In this document: positions 44,699 to 52,638 of the stretch, piece by piece
Position numbering within the stretch: position 1 is the stretch's first letter
How the letters are laid out: every line of letters starts with the position of its first letter
Assembly (NCBI GenBank): GCA_022730075.1
Contig: DZBX01000003.1
Location: 1,157 to 53,794, forward strand
Direction of reading: 5' to 3'
DNA: 52,638 bases
From: Rhodanobacter sp.
GTDB lineage: Bacteria; Pseudomonadota; Gammaproteobacteria; Xanthomonadales; Rhodanobacteraceae
The notes under the pieces: generated by a model
The model's input: the letters and a program-made list of their open reading frames with translations, nothing else
Told to the model about the DNA's origin: nothing
The model's database searches: none
Translations under genes and position numbers: made by a program

Positions 44699-46927
44699 TC
44701 AATAGCGGTAGCTGAAGGTCATCTGCAAGGTGCGTCCGCTGCCTGGCACCGCGCGCCCGCCATCGGAGGGAATCAGCGAGACGAAGTAGCGTCGATCGGC
44801 CAGGTTGAACACATTCAACTGCACGGAATACGGCCCCGTGTCGTAGCCCAGCATGCCGTTGAACACCGCGTAGCCCGGCGCGGAAACGAGATTGTTGTTG
44901 GCCGCGTAGCGCAACGACTGCCAGATCGCGCCGAAGCCCGCGCGCCAGTGCCGGTCCAGCTGCCACGTGGACCACAGGGTGGCCGCATTGCGCGGCGTGT
45001 TGGCTGGAACGTTGCCCTGCGTGCCATCCAGTGCCTTGACGATGCGTGCGTCGAGCAGCGCGTAGCCGGCGAACAGCTGCCAGCCGCGGGTGATGTTGCC
45101 CACCAGTCCCAGGTTGAGTCCACGCACGCGCACGTTGCCGTCGAGCGCGTACACGCCGGGAGAGACCTGCGTCCGCGCGTTGGTCTTGCGCACCTCGAAC
45201 AGAGCTGCGGTGAGCGCCAGCGCATCTTCGGCGAGATTCCATTTGCCGCCGACTTCGAGCGAGCGGTTCTTCTCCGGTGCGAGGTCCTGCGTACCGTTGA
45301 CAAGGGTGAGGGTTTCCAGCGAAGGGTCGAACGAGGTGCCGTAGCTGGCGTAGTAGGACTGGCGTTCGTCGGGTTGCCAGATGAAGCCGCCGCGCACGCT
45401 GGTGAAATACACCGTCTGCTGCGCATAGGCCGGCTGTGACGTGGTGTTCCACAGGTCCGCGGCGAAGCGGTCGCGACGCAGGCCGGTGACTAGTTGCCAA
45501 TGCGGATTGAGCTGCACGATGTCGTTGGCATACACGGCCGCCGTACTGGCATGGCCCTGCGCGGCGTTGCCCGGCGTGGTGGTTGCGCTGGCGGGTTGCG
45601 GCAGCTGCGCCGGGTCGAGCAGGGACAGTAGTGGCAGCCCGCTGCGCGAGGACGCCTGGTTCACGTAGCGGTCGCGACCCAGCTCGATGCCGGTGACCAG
45701 CGTGTGCGCGATCGCGCCGGTGTCGAAGCGCGCCTCCAGCTCGGCCTGGTCACCGAGAGCGCGGTCGTGGATCACGCGGTCATGACTGCCCAGTTGCACG
45801 TAGAGCTGGTCCAGCGGCAAGCTGGTCGGATTGCCGAGTGCGCGGTTGAGCGTCGCGCCCGTGGCCGTGACGATGGAACTGGCGCCGGTCTCGCGCGCAT
45901 CGGTGGTGTAGCTGCCCCAGCGCAACTGGTTGTGGAAGGAGAGGGCATCGCTGAAGCGGTGCATCAGGCGCGCGTCGAAGATGCCGACGCGCTGGATCGT
46001 GCGGTCGTCGCTCAGCCCGTAAAAGTTGTCCGTGTCGACGGCGGCGGGGTGCCCGTTGAGCGGCGGCAGCCCGTAGTCGGGCATGTCGCGGTTGCGCTGC
46101 AGCAGCGCCGACAGGGTGATTTCGGTGTCCGTGCCCATGCCCAGGCGCAGCGATGGTGCGATGCCGCCGTCGCGGTTGTGCAGCACATCGCGCGTGCTGT
46201 GGATGTCCTGGGCGAAGGCGTTGATGCGGAAGGCCGCCGTCGTGCTCAGCGGCTGGTTGACGTCGGCGCTCACGCGCGTGCCCTCCGGGCTGGCGACGGT
46301 GGCGCTGAAGGAACCGAAGGCGCGGGCCTCGGGCACCCTGGACACCTGGTTGATCACGCCACCCGTGGAGCCGCGCCCGAACAGCATGGACGCGGGGCCC
46401 TCCAGCACCTGCACCGAGGACAGGTCGAACACATCGCGGTAGTACTGGCCGCGATCGCGCATGCCATCCAGGTAGATGTCGGTGCGCGCGCTGAAGCCGC
46501 GCAGGTTGATGTTGTTGCCGATCTGCCCGCCCTCGGCGCCGCCCAGGGTGATGCCGGGCACATTGCGCAGCGCATCCGCCAGCGAGGTCACGCCTTGCGA
46601 TTGCAGCAGCGCGGCGTCGAGCACGGTGACGCTCTGCGGGATGTCGCGCAGCGATTGCACGCCCAGCGGGCCGGCCGCGGCGTGGTCGTGCAGCCAGGCA
46701 TCGCGCAGGCTTTGCGCCTCGACCTTGATCGGTTGCAGCGAGGTGACCTTCACCGCATGCGAGGCATCCGCTGTGGCGGTCGCGGCGCCGGGTGCCGTTG
46801 GCGCGCGCTGGCCGGAATCGCGCGGTGCGGCGCTGTCGGCATTTGCGGCATGCGCGGCAGCGGGCGTGGCGAGGTGCAAGGCAACGGAAAGCGCCGCGGC
46901 CAGCGGCGTGGGCGACAGTCGGGACAT
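44699..46927 (-). CDS. TonB-dependent siderophore receptor, Fiu/PiuA-like
   Basis: Outer-membrane gated barrel of 742 residues that imports ferric siderophore with TonB energy. It has a signal peptide (MSRLSPTPLAAALSVALHLATPAAAHA). The TonB-box-like region is VTSLQPIKVEAQ. The plug has RDIPQSVTVLDAALLQSQG, ALRNVPGITLGGAEGGQIGNNINLRGF and VLEGPASMLFGRGSTGGVINQVS. The 22-strand barrel ends with the aromatic TFSYRY. The plug signature and the PiuC-type neighbour point to the catecholate receptor group. ATG 46927 is preferred; GGAGAG lies just upstream. Confidence 0.93.
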   Translation of the reverse strand: MSRLSPTPLAAALSVALHLATPAAAHAANADSAAPRDSGQRAPTAPGAATATADASHAVKVTSLQPIKVEAQSLRDAWLHDHAAAGPLGVQSLRDIPQSVTVLDAALLQSQGVTSLADALRNVPGITLGGAEGGQIGNNINLRGFSARTDIYLDGMRDRGQYYRDVFDLSSVQVLEGPASMLFGRGSTGGVINQVSRVPEARAFGSFSATVASPEGTRVSADVNQPLSTTAAFRINAFAQDIHSTRDVLHNRDGGIAPSLRLGMGTDTEITLSALLQRNRDMPDYGLPPLNGHPAAVDTDNFYGLSDDRTIQRVGIFDARLMHRFSDALSFHNQLRWGSYTTDARETGASSIVTATGATLNRALGNPTSLPLDQLYVQLGSHDRVIHDRALGDQAELEARFDTGAIAHTLVTGIELGRDRYVNQASSRSGLPLLSLLDPAQLPQPASATTTPGNAAQGHASTAAVYANDIVQLNPHWQLVTGLRRDRFAADLWNTTSQPAYAQQTVYFTSVRGGFIWQPDERQSYYASYGTSFDPSLETLTLVNGTQDLAPEKNRSLEVGGKWNLAEDALALTAALFEVRKTNARTQVSPGVYALDGNVRVRGLNLGLVGNITRGWQLFAGYALLDARIVKALDGTQGNVPANTPRNAATLWSTWQLDRHWRAGFGAIWQSLRYAANNNLVSAPGYAVFNGMLGYDTGPYSVQLNVFNLADRRYFVSLIPSDGGRAVPGSGRTLQMTFSYRY

Positions 46928-47005
46928 GGGCTCTCCATGGAACTGGAGCCCTGGCGACGGCTGGGGCGTGGGGCGGCGGCGAGGGGCAACGAGCGCCGCG
47001 GTCAA

Positions 47006-47049
47006 ATGCGAACAATTCGCATCTTATGCGGCGTCGCGCGCAAGGTCAA
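47006..47049 (-). promoter_or_regulatory. Promoter with overlapping Fur box for the TonB receptor
   Basis: On the minus strand: TTGACC (47049-47044, 5 of 6), a 17-bp spacer and TAAGAT (47026-47021, 4 of 6). The perfect inverted repeat ATGCGAA-CAA-TTCGCAT (47006-47022) overlaps the -10 box. Its shape is that of Fur boxes of the AATGCGAATNATTCGCATT kind. Fur-iron binding there would block RNA polymerase. Confidence 0.82.
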
Positions 47050-47092
47050 GAACCGGCGCAGGTGTTGCGTCGGTGCATGTCGAGTCGCCCGG

Positions 47093-49081
47093 TCAGGGTT
47101 GGGCGGCAGCCGGCGTCTGCAGCCAGTGCAAGGCCACGCCTGGCCCGGCATACAGCACCTGCGCGCGCTGATCCTTGCCGATGACCCCGGCCAATGCCTG
47201 CAGCGCGGCGAGATCGCTGGCCGGACACAGGCCGTCACCGGTAGTCACCAGGCTGCGTTCGGCGATCACGCTGGTACCCGCCAATTGGTAGCGCGCCTGA
47301 TAGTGGCCGGCACTGTTGCTGAAGTTCACCGGCGGTGGAATGGCGATGAAGTGGCTACCGGGCGGGAAACGCAGGTGCGTATTGCTGACGCGCGCGCTGC
47401 CGGTGCAGGCCAGGGGCAGGCGCCGGCCCGCGGCATCGCCGCCGGGTACATTGATCCACGTGCCGGAGCCGGGGATGGTCACCGCCGCCGGGCCGGGCAG
47501 TTGCGCGAACGCCGGCACCTTGACCTGCATGCGCAGCACGAAGGGCGTGGCGAAATCCAGCGGGTTGCCGAACTGCATGTCGCCGGTGCCCTGCATGCCG
47601 CGTGAAGCCAGCATGCTCTGCATGATGTATTTCTCCTGCCCGGGTCGCACGCTGAGAAAATTGCCGCGCATGCCGATGTCGGTGGCGCCGACGCCGCGCT
47701 CGCTGCTGCGCGCGATCAGGCTGCCATCGGCGGTGATCTCGCTGTGGTCATCCGAGATCAGGCCCATGGTGGCCGGGCCGAAGCCGGGCGTGTGCATGAC
47801 GCGCGGCTCGCCCGGCGCGGCGCGCACCAGCACCACCTGACGCCCGAGATCGCTGCCGGGCAGTTCGCCGAACGGCGCCTCGCCCACGGTCGAGTCGACG
47901 AACAGGTGCCATTCCGGCAGGTAGGTGATGATGTGGTTGAAATGGTTGGCGGCCACCTGCGGTGGGCGATTGGGACCGCCGGCATCGATCAGCGCGCCGA
48001 CCGCATCGATGCCCTTGGCGGCGAGCAGAGCTTCCAGCAGCGTGGCGTGGTCCTTGCAATCGCCGTAGCGGTTGGCGATCACGGTGTCGGCGTCGTGCGG
48101 CACCACGCCGCCGACGCCGAAATACACCGCCACGTAGCGGATGTGCTTGCTCACCCAGTCGTAGATCGCCACCGCCTGCGCGCGCTTGCCGCCGATGCCA
48201 TGGGTGATCGCGTCGGCCAGCTTGCGCACTTCGGGGGTGACCGCGCTCTTCGCCTCGGCGCGCGCCCAGTAGGCGTCGCCGATGGCGGCGTAATCGGGGA
48301 ACGTGCTCACCATCACCCGCGGCGAGAACACGTAGGGGCTGGGCGCGATGGTCTCGGGCGCCATCGGTGGCACGTTGTCCAGCGCGAAGCCGATCAGCTT
48401 GCGGCCACTGCCGGCCGGCGTGTTGGGCGCCCACGCTTGCATTCCGTAGGACTGGACGTGAAATGGCAGCCCGGCGGGGATGTCGTAGCTCAGCCGCACC
48501 TTGCCCCAGTCGCCATAGCGCGAGTAGCTCTCGATATCGCTGAACTGCCCTGGAAACAAGGCCTCGTGGGTGTCGATGCGGTAGCTGTAGTGCAGCGTCG
48601 CGCCCACCGCCAATTGCGGAAACACGATGATGCGCAGCTCGGTGTCGGAAAACATCGGCGCGCCCACGCCGGCGTTGTCGAGCTTGGTGAAGATCTGGTT
48701 CTTGCCCACCTCGATGCGCTTGCCATCCGGGGTACTGACCCAGGCGGCGAGCACGTCGAGTTTCTGGCGCGACACGCTGTAGGGCAGGCGCACGCTGCTC
48801 CACTCGCTGATGCCGGCGACGGTGTTGATGCGCACGCTGCGCGTGACCGTTTCGGTGAATGCGCCGCTGCGCTCGATACGGTAGGCATCCTCCAGCAGCA
48901 GATTGCTGGAGGCCGATTGCACCTCGGCCCTGGCGGGCGCCGGGATCACCTCGGGAATCGTGTGGTCCGGCGTGGCGGTGGCGCGCACGGTCGATGCGGG
49001 TGCCGCAGGCAACAATTGTGCGTGGGCGATACCCGCGGCCAGCAGGGTGGCGAGGGCGAGGGTCGAAGCGATGCGACGCAT
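47093..49081 (-). CDS. Secreted DUF3857/transglutaminase-like protein
   Basis: 662 residues with a signal peptide (MRRIASTLALATLLAAGIAHA). The N-terminal ~250 residues form a DUF3857 beta-sandwich (RSVRINTVAGISEWSSVRLPYSVSRQKLDVL, FPQLAVGATLHYSYRID). A transglutaminase-like domain (~285-400) follows, with a catalytic triad C342 (RYGDCKDHATLLEALL), H383 (FNHIITYLP) and D396 (LFVDSTVG). The C-terminal ~250 residues are beta-rich. Such proteins are common and multicopy in Xanthomonadales and Bacteroidetes; their substrates are not known. It is 20 nt upstream of no other gene in the same unit, so it probably has its own promoter. Confidence 0.88.
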   Translation of the reverse strand: MRRIASTLALATLLAAGIAHAQLLPAAPASTVRATATPDHTIPEVIPAPARAEVQSASSNLLLEDAYRIERSGAFTETVTRSVRINTVAGISEWSSVRLPYSVSRQKLDVLAAWVSTPDGKRIEVGKNQIFTKLDNAGVGAPMFSDTELRIIVFPQLAVGATLHYSYRIDTHEALFPGQFSDIESYSRYGDWGKVRLSYDIPAGLPFHVQSYGMQAWAPNTPAGSGRKLIGFALDNVPPMAPETIAPSPYVFSPRVMVSTFPDYAAIGDAYWARAEAKSAVTPEVRKLADAITHGIGGKRAQAVAIYDWVSKHIRYVAVYFGVGGVVPHDADTVIANRYGDCKDHATLLEALLAAKGIDAVGALIDAGGPNRPPQVAANHFNHIITYLPEWHLFVDSTVGEAPFGELPGSDLGRQVVLVRAAPGEPRVMHTPGFGPATMGLISDDHSEITADGSLIARSSERGVGATDIGMRGNFLSVRPGQEKYIMQSMLASRGMQGTGDMQFGNPLDFATPFVLRMQVKVPAFAQLPGPAAVTIPGSGTWINVPGGDAAGRRLPLACTGSARVSNTHLRFPPGSHFIAIPPPVNFSNSAGHYQARYQLAGTSVIAERSLVTTGDGLCPASDLAALQALAGVIGKDQRAQVLYAGPGVALHWLQTPAAAQP

Positions 49082-49137
49082 GAGTGTCCGTTCCCGGGTG
49101 GCGTGCGCGCGAGTCTAGGCGGAATCCGTGCATCGCG

Positions 49138-49178
49138 CTGTCCGTGCCCGGCCGTACAAGCCGGCCGGGCACGGACAG
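49138..49178. terminator. Perfect 17-bp hairpin between the BNR and DUF3857 genes
   Basis: CTGTCCGTGCCCGGCCG (49138-49154), loop TACAAGC, CGGCCGGGCACGGACAG (49162-49178). It begins 3 nt after the stop codon of the BNR gene (minus strand). There is no U-run, so it is either a GC-type terminator or a 3'-end stabiliser. Confidence 0.7.
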
Positions 49179-49181
49179 GGC

Positions 49182-52100
49182 TCAATCGCCGATTGGTGCG
49201 GCGCCTGCTTGGCGCAGGCTGGCGTTGAGCGTGGCCAGTTCAGGACCACGCAGGCGCTGCCAGCGCAGCAGTGTTTCCTGCAGGCTCGCGTGGGCCAGAC
49301 GAAAGCCATGTTCGGCGTCGCGGGTCGGCGGCACGTCGGCGTTGTCCACCGCGTGCTCGAGGCTGTCCATGCGCGCGGCCAGCGCGGTCAGGCTGTCGAG
49401 ATGCGTGGGCGGCGTGCCCACCGAGTTCGACGGATCGGGCGCAGGGATGTCGCTGAGCGCCGCGAGGCGCGCGCGAAACGCGCCCAGCGCCGCGGCCTGC
49501 GCGGCGGGCAGCGTGGCACTGATCTGCGCGAGTGCCTTTTGCAGGCGCGCGGCGCCGCGCAGCGCGCTGGCCAGCGCGGCGCGATCGGTTTCAATCGCCT
49601 GCGCCAGCTTGAACTGCGCGGCGTAATCGGCGGCGCTCATGCCGCGCACGCGCGGATCGGGCAGCACGCGCAGTGGCTGCGTGAAGTGCTGGCCGTCCAC
49701 ATCCAGCACCACGCGATACGCGCCGGGCGCGGCCCAGACGCCATCGCTCCACACCCCGTGCGGGGCCAGCGCCGCCGGCGCCGCCCAATGCAGGTTCCAC
49801 ACGAAACGGTGCATGCCGGGCGTGGTCGCCAGTGGCGTCGGCTGCTGCACCCACACCGGCGCGATCTGGATCTTGGCGAGGTCGATGCCGGGCAGTGCAT
49901 CGGCGCTGCTATAGCGGCGCACGACCTGGCCGGCGGCGTCGAGAATGCTCAGACTCACCCTGTGCGCCGGTGATTTGAGCGCGTAGTCGATGTAGGCGCC
50001 GCTGGGCGGATTCGTGCCGCGCGGTTCGCTCAGCGGCAGCGGCGTGCCGGCGAAGCCCAGCGGACGCACGCGATAGGCCGCCAGCGGTGCGAACAGATAC
50101 GTGCCGGGCGCGGCAATCGCCGCCGCCATCTGCCGCAGCGGGGTGATGTCGTCCATGATCCAGATGCCGCGTCCGTGCGTGGCGATCACCAGGTCGTTGT
50201 CCTTGACCAGCAGATCGCGCACCGATGTCACCGGCAGATTCTGCTGCAGCGGCTGCCAGTGATCGCCGTCATCGAACGAGACGAACACGCCGAACTCGGT
50301 GCCGGCGTAGAGCAGGCCTGGCGTCACCGGATCGACCGTGACCACGTTGACGAAATCACGCGGCGGAATGCCGTGGGTGATCGCCTGCCAGGATGTGCCG
50401 CCATCGCGCGTGCGGTAAATATACGGGTGGAAATCGTCCAGCCGGTGCCGGTCGATGGCCACGTAGGCGACCCGCGCATGCCGCGGCGAGGGTGCGATGC
50501 CGGCCACCTTCGACCACGGCGTCAGCGCGGACGGGGTGACATTGCGCCAGTGCGCGCCGCCATCGTGCGTCACCCACAGCAGGCCATCGTCGGTGCCGGC
50601 CCACACCAAGCCGGCATCCAGCGGCGAGGGCGCGATGCTGTACACCACGCCGCGGCGTGGTCCGGCGATGGGGCTGTCGGCGGCGGTGCTGGCATCGAGA
50701 TTGGCCGGCACGGCCGGGTCGCGGCGGGTCAGGTCGGGGCTGATCGGTGCCCAGTGCGCGCCGCCGTCGAGGGTGCGGAACACGCGCTGGTTGCCGAAGT
50801 ACAAGGCCTTGGGCTGCGCCGGAGAAAACACCAGCGGCAGCGTCCAGGTGGCGCGGTACAGGCCGGGCCAGGCCAGGGTCGGGTTGACCGATTGCGTCTG
50901 CTGGGTGCGGTGGTCGTACTTGTCCACCGAGCCGTTGTAGCTGTTGCCGTAGATCAGATCGGGATTGTCCGGATCGACCGCGATCTCGCCGCTCTCGCCG
51001 CCCGCGGTCAGTTCGTGGAACTGCATCATGCTGATGCCGTCGACGCCGTGCTCGCTCTGGCTGGGCAGGCACACCGCGCCGGAGTCCTGCTGCGCGCCGC
51101 ACACCCAGAATGGAAAGCGGTTGTCGGTGGTGACGTGATAGATCTGCGCGGTCGGCTGGTTGTACCAGCTCGACCAGGTCTTGCCGCCATCGACACTGAC
51201 CACCGCGCCTTGGTCCACGCCCAGGATGCGGTGGGCCGGGTCGCGCGGGTCGATCCACAGCGTGTGGTAGTCATCGCCGCCGGGCGCGCCCTTGACCGGC
51301 ACGAAAGTCTTGCCGCCGTTGCGCGATTCGTACAGCGCGGTGTTGGCCGCGTAGACCACATCGCTGTCGCGCGGAGCGACGGTGATGCCGCCGAAGTACC
51401 AGCCGCGCTGCCAGATGCGCACGTCGGAACTGACGTGCGTCCAGTGCGCGCCGCCGTCGTCCGAGCGGTACAGGCCACCGGCCTTGGCATCGACCATGGC
51501 GTACACGCGCTGCGGATCGGACGGCGCCACCGCCACGCCGATGCGCCCCGGCTGTGCGGCGAAGCCGTGCGCGGGCTGGCTGATCTCGGTCCATGTCTTG
51601 CCGGCATCGGTGGATTTGTACAGACCGGAATCCGGGCCGTTGGATGGCGGGTACACGTTCCACGGCGGGCGCCGCGTCTGCCACAGCGCGGCGTAGATCA
51701 CCCGCGCATCGCCGGGCTGAAAGGCCAGATCGATCGCGCCGGTGTTGGCGTTCTTGTACAGCACTTTCTGCCAGGTCCGGCCACCATCCGTGGTCTTGAA
51801 CACGCCGCGCTCGGCATTGGGGCCGTAGGGGTGGCCCAGCGCGGCGACGTAGACGATGTTCGGATCATGCGGATCGACCAGCACGCTGCCGATCGCCTGC
51901 GTGTGGGTGAGGCCGATATGCGTCCACGTGCGCCCGGCGTCGGTGGATTTCCACATGCCATCGCCCATGGCGATGTCCGAGCGCATGTCGGCCTCGCCGG
52001 TGCCGACATAGATCACATCCGGGTTGGATGGCGCCACCGCCAGCGCACCGATCGAGCCCACTGGTTCGGCGTCGAAGATCGGCGTCCACGTGCGTCCGGC

Positions 52101-52355
52101 ATTGTCGCTGCGCCACACGCCGCCGTCGACCGCGCCGAAGTAAAAGCGCTGCGGATGCTGCGGCACGCCGCTGACCGCCAGCACGCGTCCACCGCGAAAC
52201 GGACCGATCAGGCGCCAGTGCAAATCCTGGAACAAGGCTGGCGCGACCCGCGCGGGGCCGGGCGCCGCGGCAGGCGCGGCCGTGGCCAGCGTGCCGCTCG
52301 CTGCGAGCGCGGTGAGCACCGTGAACGCCAGTGTCTTGCCGATCGATGCATGCAT
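49182..52355 (-). CDS. Secreted BNR/Asp-box (sortilin VPS10-like) repeat protein
   Basis: 1057 residues with a signal peptide (MHASIGKTLAFTVLTALAASGTLATAAPA). About eleven Asp-box motifs follow, for example RSDNAGRTW, KSTDAGRTW, KTTDGGRTW, RSDDGGAHW, RTLDGGAHW, VTHDGGAHW and RTRDGGTSW, which should build one or two beta-propellers. The C-terminal ~300 residues hold a beta-sandwich stretch (GMHRFVWNLHW) and a helical tail. It is a paralogue of the protein at 4490-7729: both share LGP/IGPFRGGRV-type starts, ATHGRGIW and the same order of parts. ATG 52355 gives the signal peptide; the frame continues 41 codons upstream without a coding look. No catalytic site is evident. Confidence 0.87.
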   Translation of the reverse strand: MHASIGKTLAFTVLTALAASGTLATAAPAAAPGPARVAPALFQDLHWRLIGPFRGGRVLAVSGVPQHPQRFYFGAVDGGVWRSDNAGRTWTPIFDAEPVGSIGALAVAPSNPDVIYVGTGEADMRSDIAMGDGMWKSTDAGRTWTHIGLTHTQAIGSVLVDPHDPNIVYVAALGHPYGPNAERGVFKTTDGGRTWQKVLYKNANTGAIDLAFQPGDARVIYAALWQTRRPPWNVYPPSNGPDSGLYKSTDAGKTWTEISQPAHGFAAQPGRIGVAVAPSDPQRVYAMVDAKAGGLYRSDDGGAHWTHVSSDVRIWQRGWYFGGITVAPRDSDVVYAANTALYESRNGGKTFVPVKGAPGGDDYHTLWIDPRDPAHRILGVDQGAVVSVDGGKTWSSWYNQPTAQIYHVTTDNRFPFWVCGAQQDSGAVCLPSQSEHGVDGISMMQFHELTAGGESGEIAVDPDNPDLIYGNSYNGSVDKYDHRTQQTQSVNPTLAWPGLYRATWTLPLVFSPAQPKALYFGNQRVFRTLDGGAHWAPISPDLTRRDPAVPANLDASTAADSPIAGPRRGVVYSIAPSPLDAGLVWAGTDDGLLWVTHDGGAHWRNVTPSALTPWSKVAGIAPSPRHARVAYVAIDRHRLDDFHPYIYRTRDGGTSWQAITHGIPPRDFVNVVTVDPVTPGLLYAGTEFGVFVSFDDGDHWQPLQQNLPVTSVRDLLVKDNDLVIATHGRGIWIMDDITPLRQMAAAIAAPGTYLFAPLAAYRVRPLGFAGTPLPLSEPRGTNPPSGAYIDYALKSPAHRVSLSILDAAGQVVRRYSSADALPGIDLAKIQIAPVWVQQPTPLATTPGMHRFVWNLHWAAPAALAPHGVWSDGVWAAPGAYRVVLDVDGQHFTQPLRVLPDPRVRGMSAADYAAQFKLAQAIETDRAALASALRGAARLQKALAQISATLPAAQAAALGAFRARLAALSDIPAPDPSNSVGTPPTHLDSLTALAARMDSLEHAVDNADVPPTRDAEHGFRLAHASLQETLLRWQRLRGPELATLNASLRQAGAAPIGD

Positions 52356-52552
52356 GAGTCGGTTCCCGAGTGAGGCGTGCGGCACGCCCGGATAGTCAAC
52401 GCCGCGTTGCATCCTGCGCGCGGCGAACAAGTGATCTGGAATGCAGCCTGCAGGCTTGGACTCGCAATCAGCGCACAAGTTTCGCGCAGCACGTGCTCAG
52501 GCAAACAGATCTTGCGAACCGGCCGCCGCACTGGAAGCTCCCCGGTTCCCGG

Positions 52553-52638
52553 CTACTCCGGCAGCCGCGGCAACCCCTGCTCGTCGCGCTGTTCGACCGC
52601 GATCGGGCGCGTGTTCATGCGCCCCGCGCTGCTCAGCG
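52553..52638 (-). CDS. C-terminal end of a gene cut by the window edge
   Basis: On the minus strand an open frame runs from the window end to a TAG at 52553-52555, reading ...RMNTRPIAVEQRDEQGLPRLPE. It looks like the hydrophilic tail of a protein, with high third-position GC. It is too short to name, and it could be chance. Confidence 0.35.
   Translation of the reverse strand, partial: LSSAGRMNTRPIAVEQRDEQGLPRLPE

Noticed and set aside
45704-47605. 633-codon plus-strand frame opposite the TonB receptor
   Set aside because: The receptor has signal, plug and barrel motifs on the minus strand. The plus frame shows none.

Overview
The window is a GC-rich stretch of ordinary-looking bacterial chromosome. 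The gene complement and style suggest a gammaproteobacterium of the Xanthomonadales, most likely Rhodanobacteraceae or Xanthomonadaceae. The reasons are the GGGAGTC/GGGAATC heptamer repeats, the degenerate 'CGTCATCCCC...GGGGATCCAG...ATGCTTCGCTACGCTCAGCATGAC' type element, TACAAT-type -10 boxes, NodT-type efflux lipoproteins, DUF3857 transglutaminase-like proteins and very large secreted Asp-box (BNR) proteins. This lineage is inferred, not proven. I see no rRNA, tRNA, CRISPR array, transposase, integrase or prophage gene.

Layout. 1-304: tandem heptamers and a degenerate repeat element. 305-9.1 kb: dnaG (minus), a FadI-like thiolase, aqpZ, a large secreted BNR-repeat protein and an unknown 372-residue protein. 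9.2-12.5 kb: a minus-strand run of a TehA/SLAC1-type carrier, a secreted histidine phosphatase, a secreted protein of unknown function and an isoprenylcysteine-methyltransferase-like membrane protein. Two of these genes share a nearly identical 5' leader and signal peptide. 12.7-17.5 kb: small envelope proteins, aroE with a cysteine-cluster protein, asnB and a SIMPL-domain protein. 17.8-19.4 kb: a lipoprotein with two tandem disulfide-type repeats.

19.4-24.8 kb: a marR-OMF-emrA-emrB efflux operon, divergent from a PagL-type lipid A deacylase. 24.8-27.6 kb: a three-gene overlapping ketoacyl synthase / chain-length-factor / glycosyltransferase unit resembling a fragment of an aryl-polyene or xanthomonadin pathway. 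27.8-33.1 kb: hemF, then a four-gene overlapping OMF / ABC permease / ABC ATPase / lipoprotein adaptor exporter. 33.2-35.7 kb: a HAD phosphatase, a class III aminotransferase and queD. 35.9-36.4 kb: a phasin with a clear promoter and terminator.

36.5-43.9 kb: the complete F1Fo ATP synthase operon atpIBEFHAGDC. Its atpA-atpG and atpG-atpD spacers are unusually long; the first holds repeat-like sequence and the second a hairpin. 44-47 kb: a PiuC-type dioxygenase and a Fiu-like TonB-dependent siderophore receptor; a Fur-box palindrome overlaps the receptor's promoter. 47-52.4 kb: a secreted DUF3857/transglutaminase protein and a second large BNR-repeat protein related to the one at 4.5 kb. The window ends inside the 3' end of a further minus-strand gene.

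Most of the window is housekeeping plus envelope and export functions. The parts most worth a second look are the duplicated leader at 10.6 and 11.4 kb, the KS-CLF-GT2 trio, the phosphatase-aminotransferase pair, the efflux/lipid A divergon and the unknown gene at 8.0-9.1 kb. I found no clear-cut new system.
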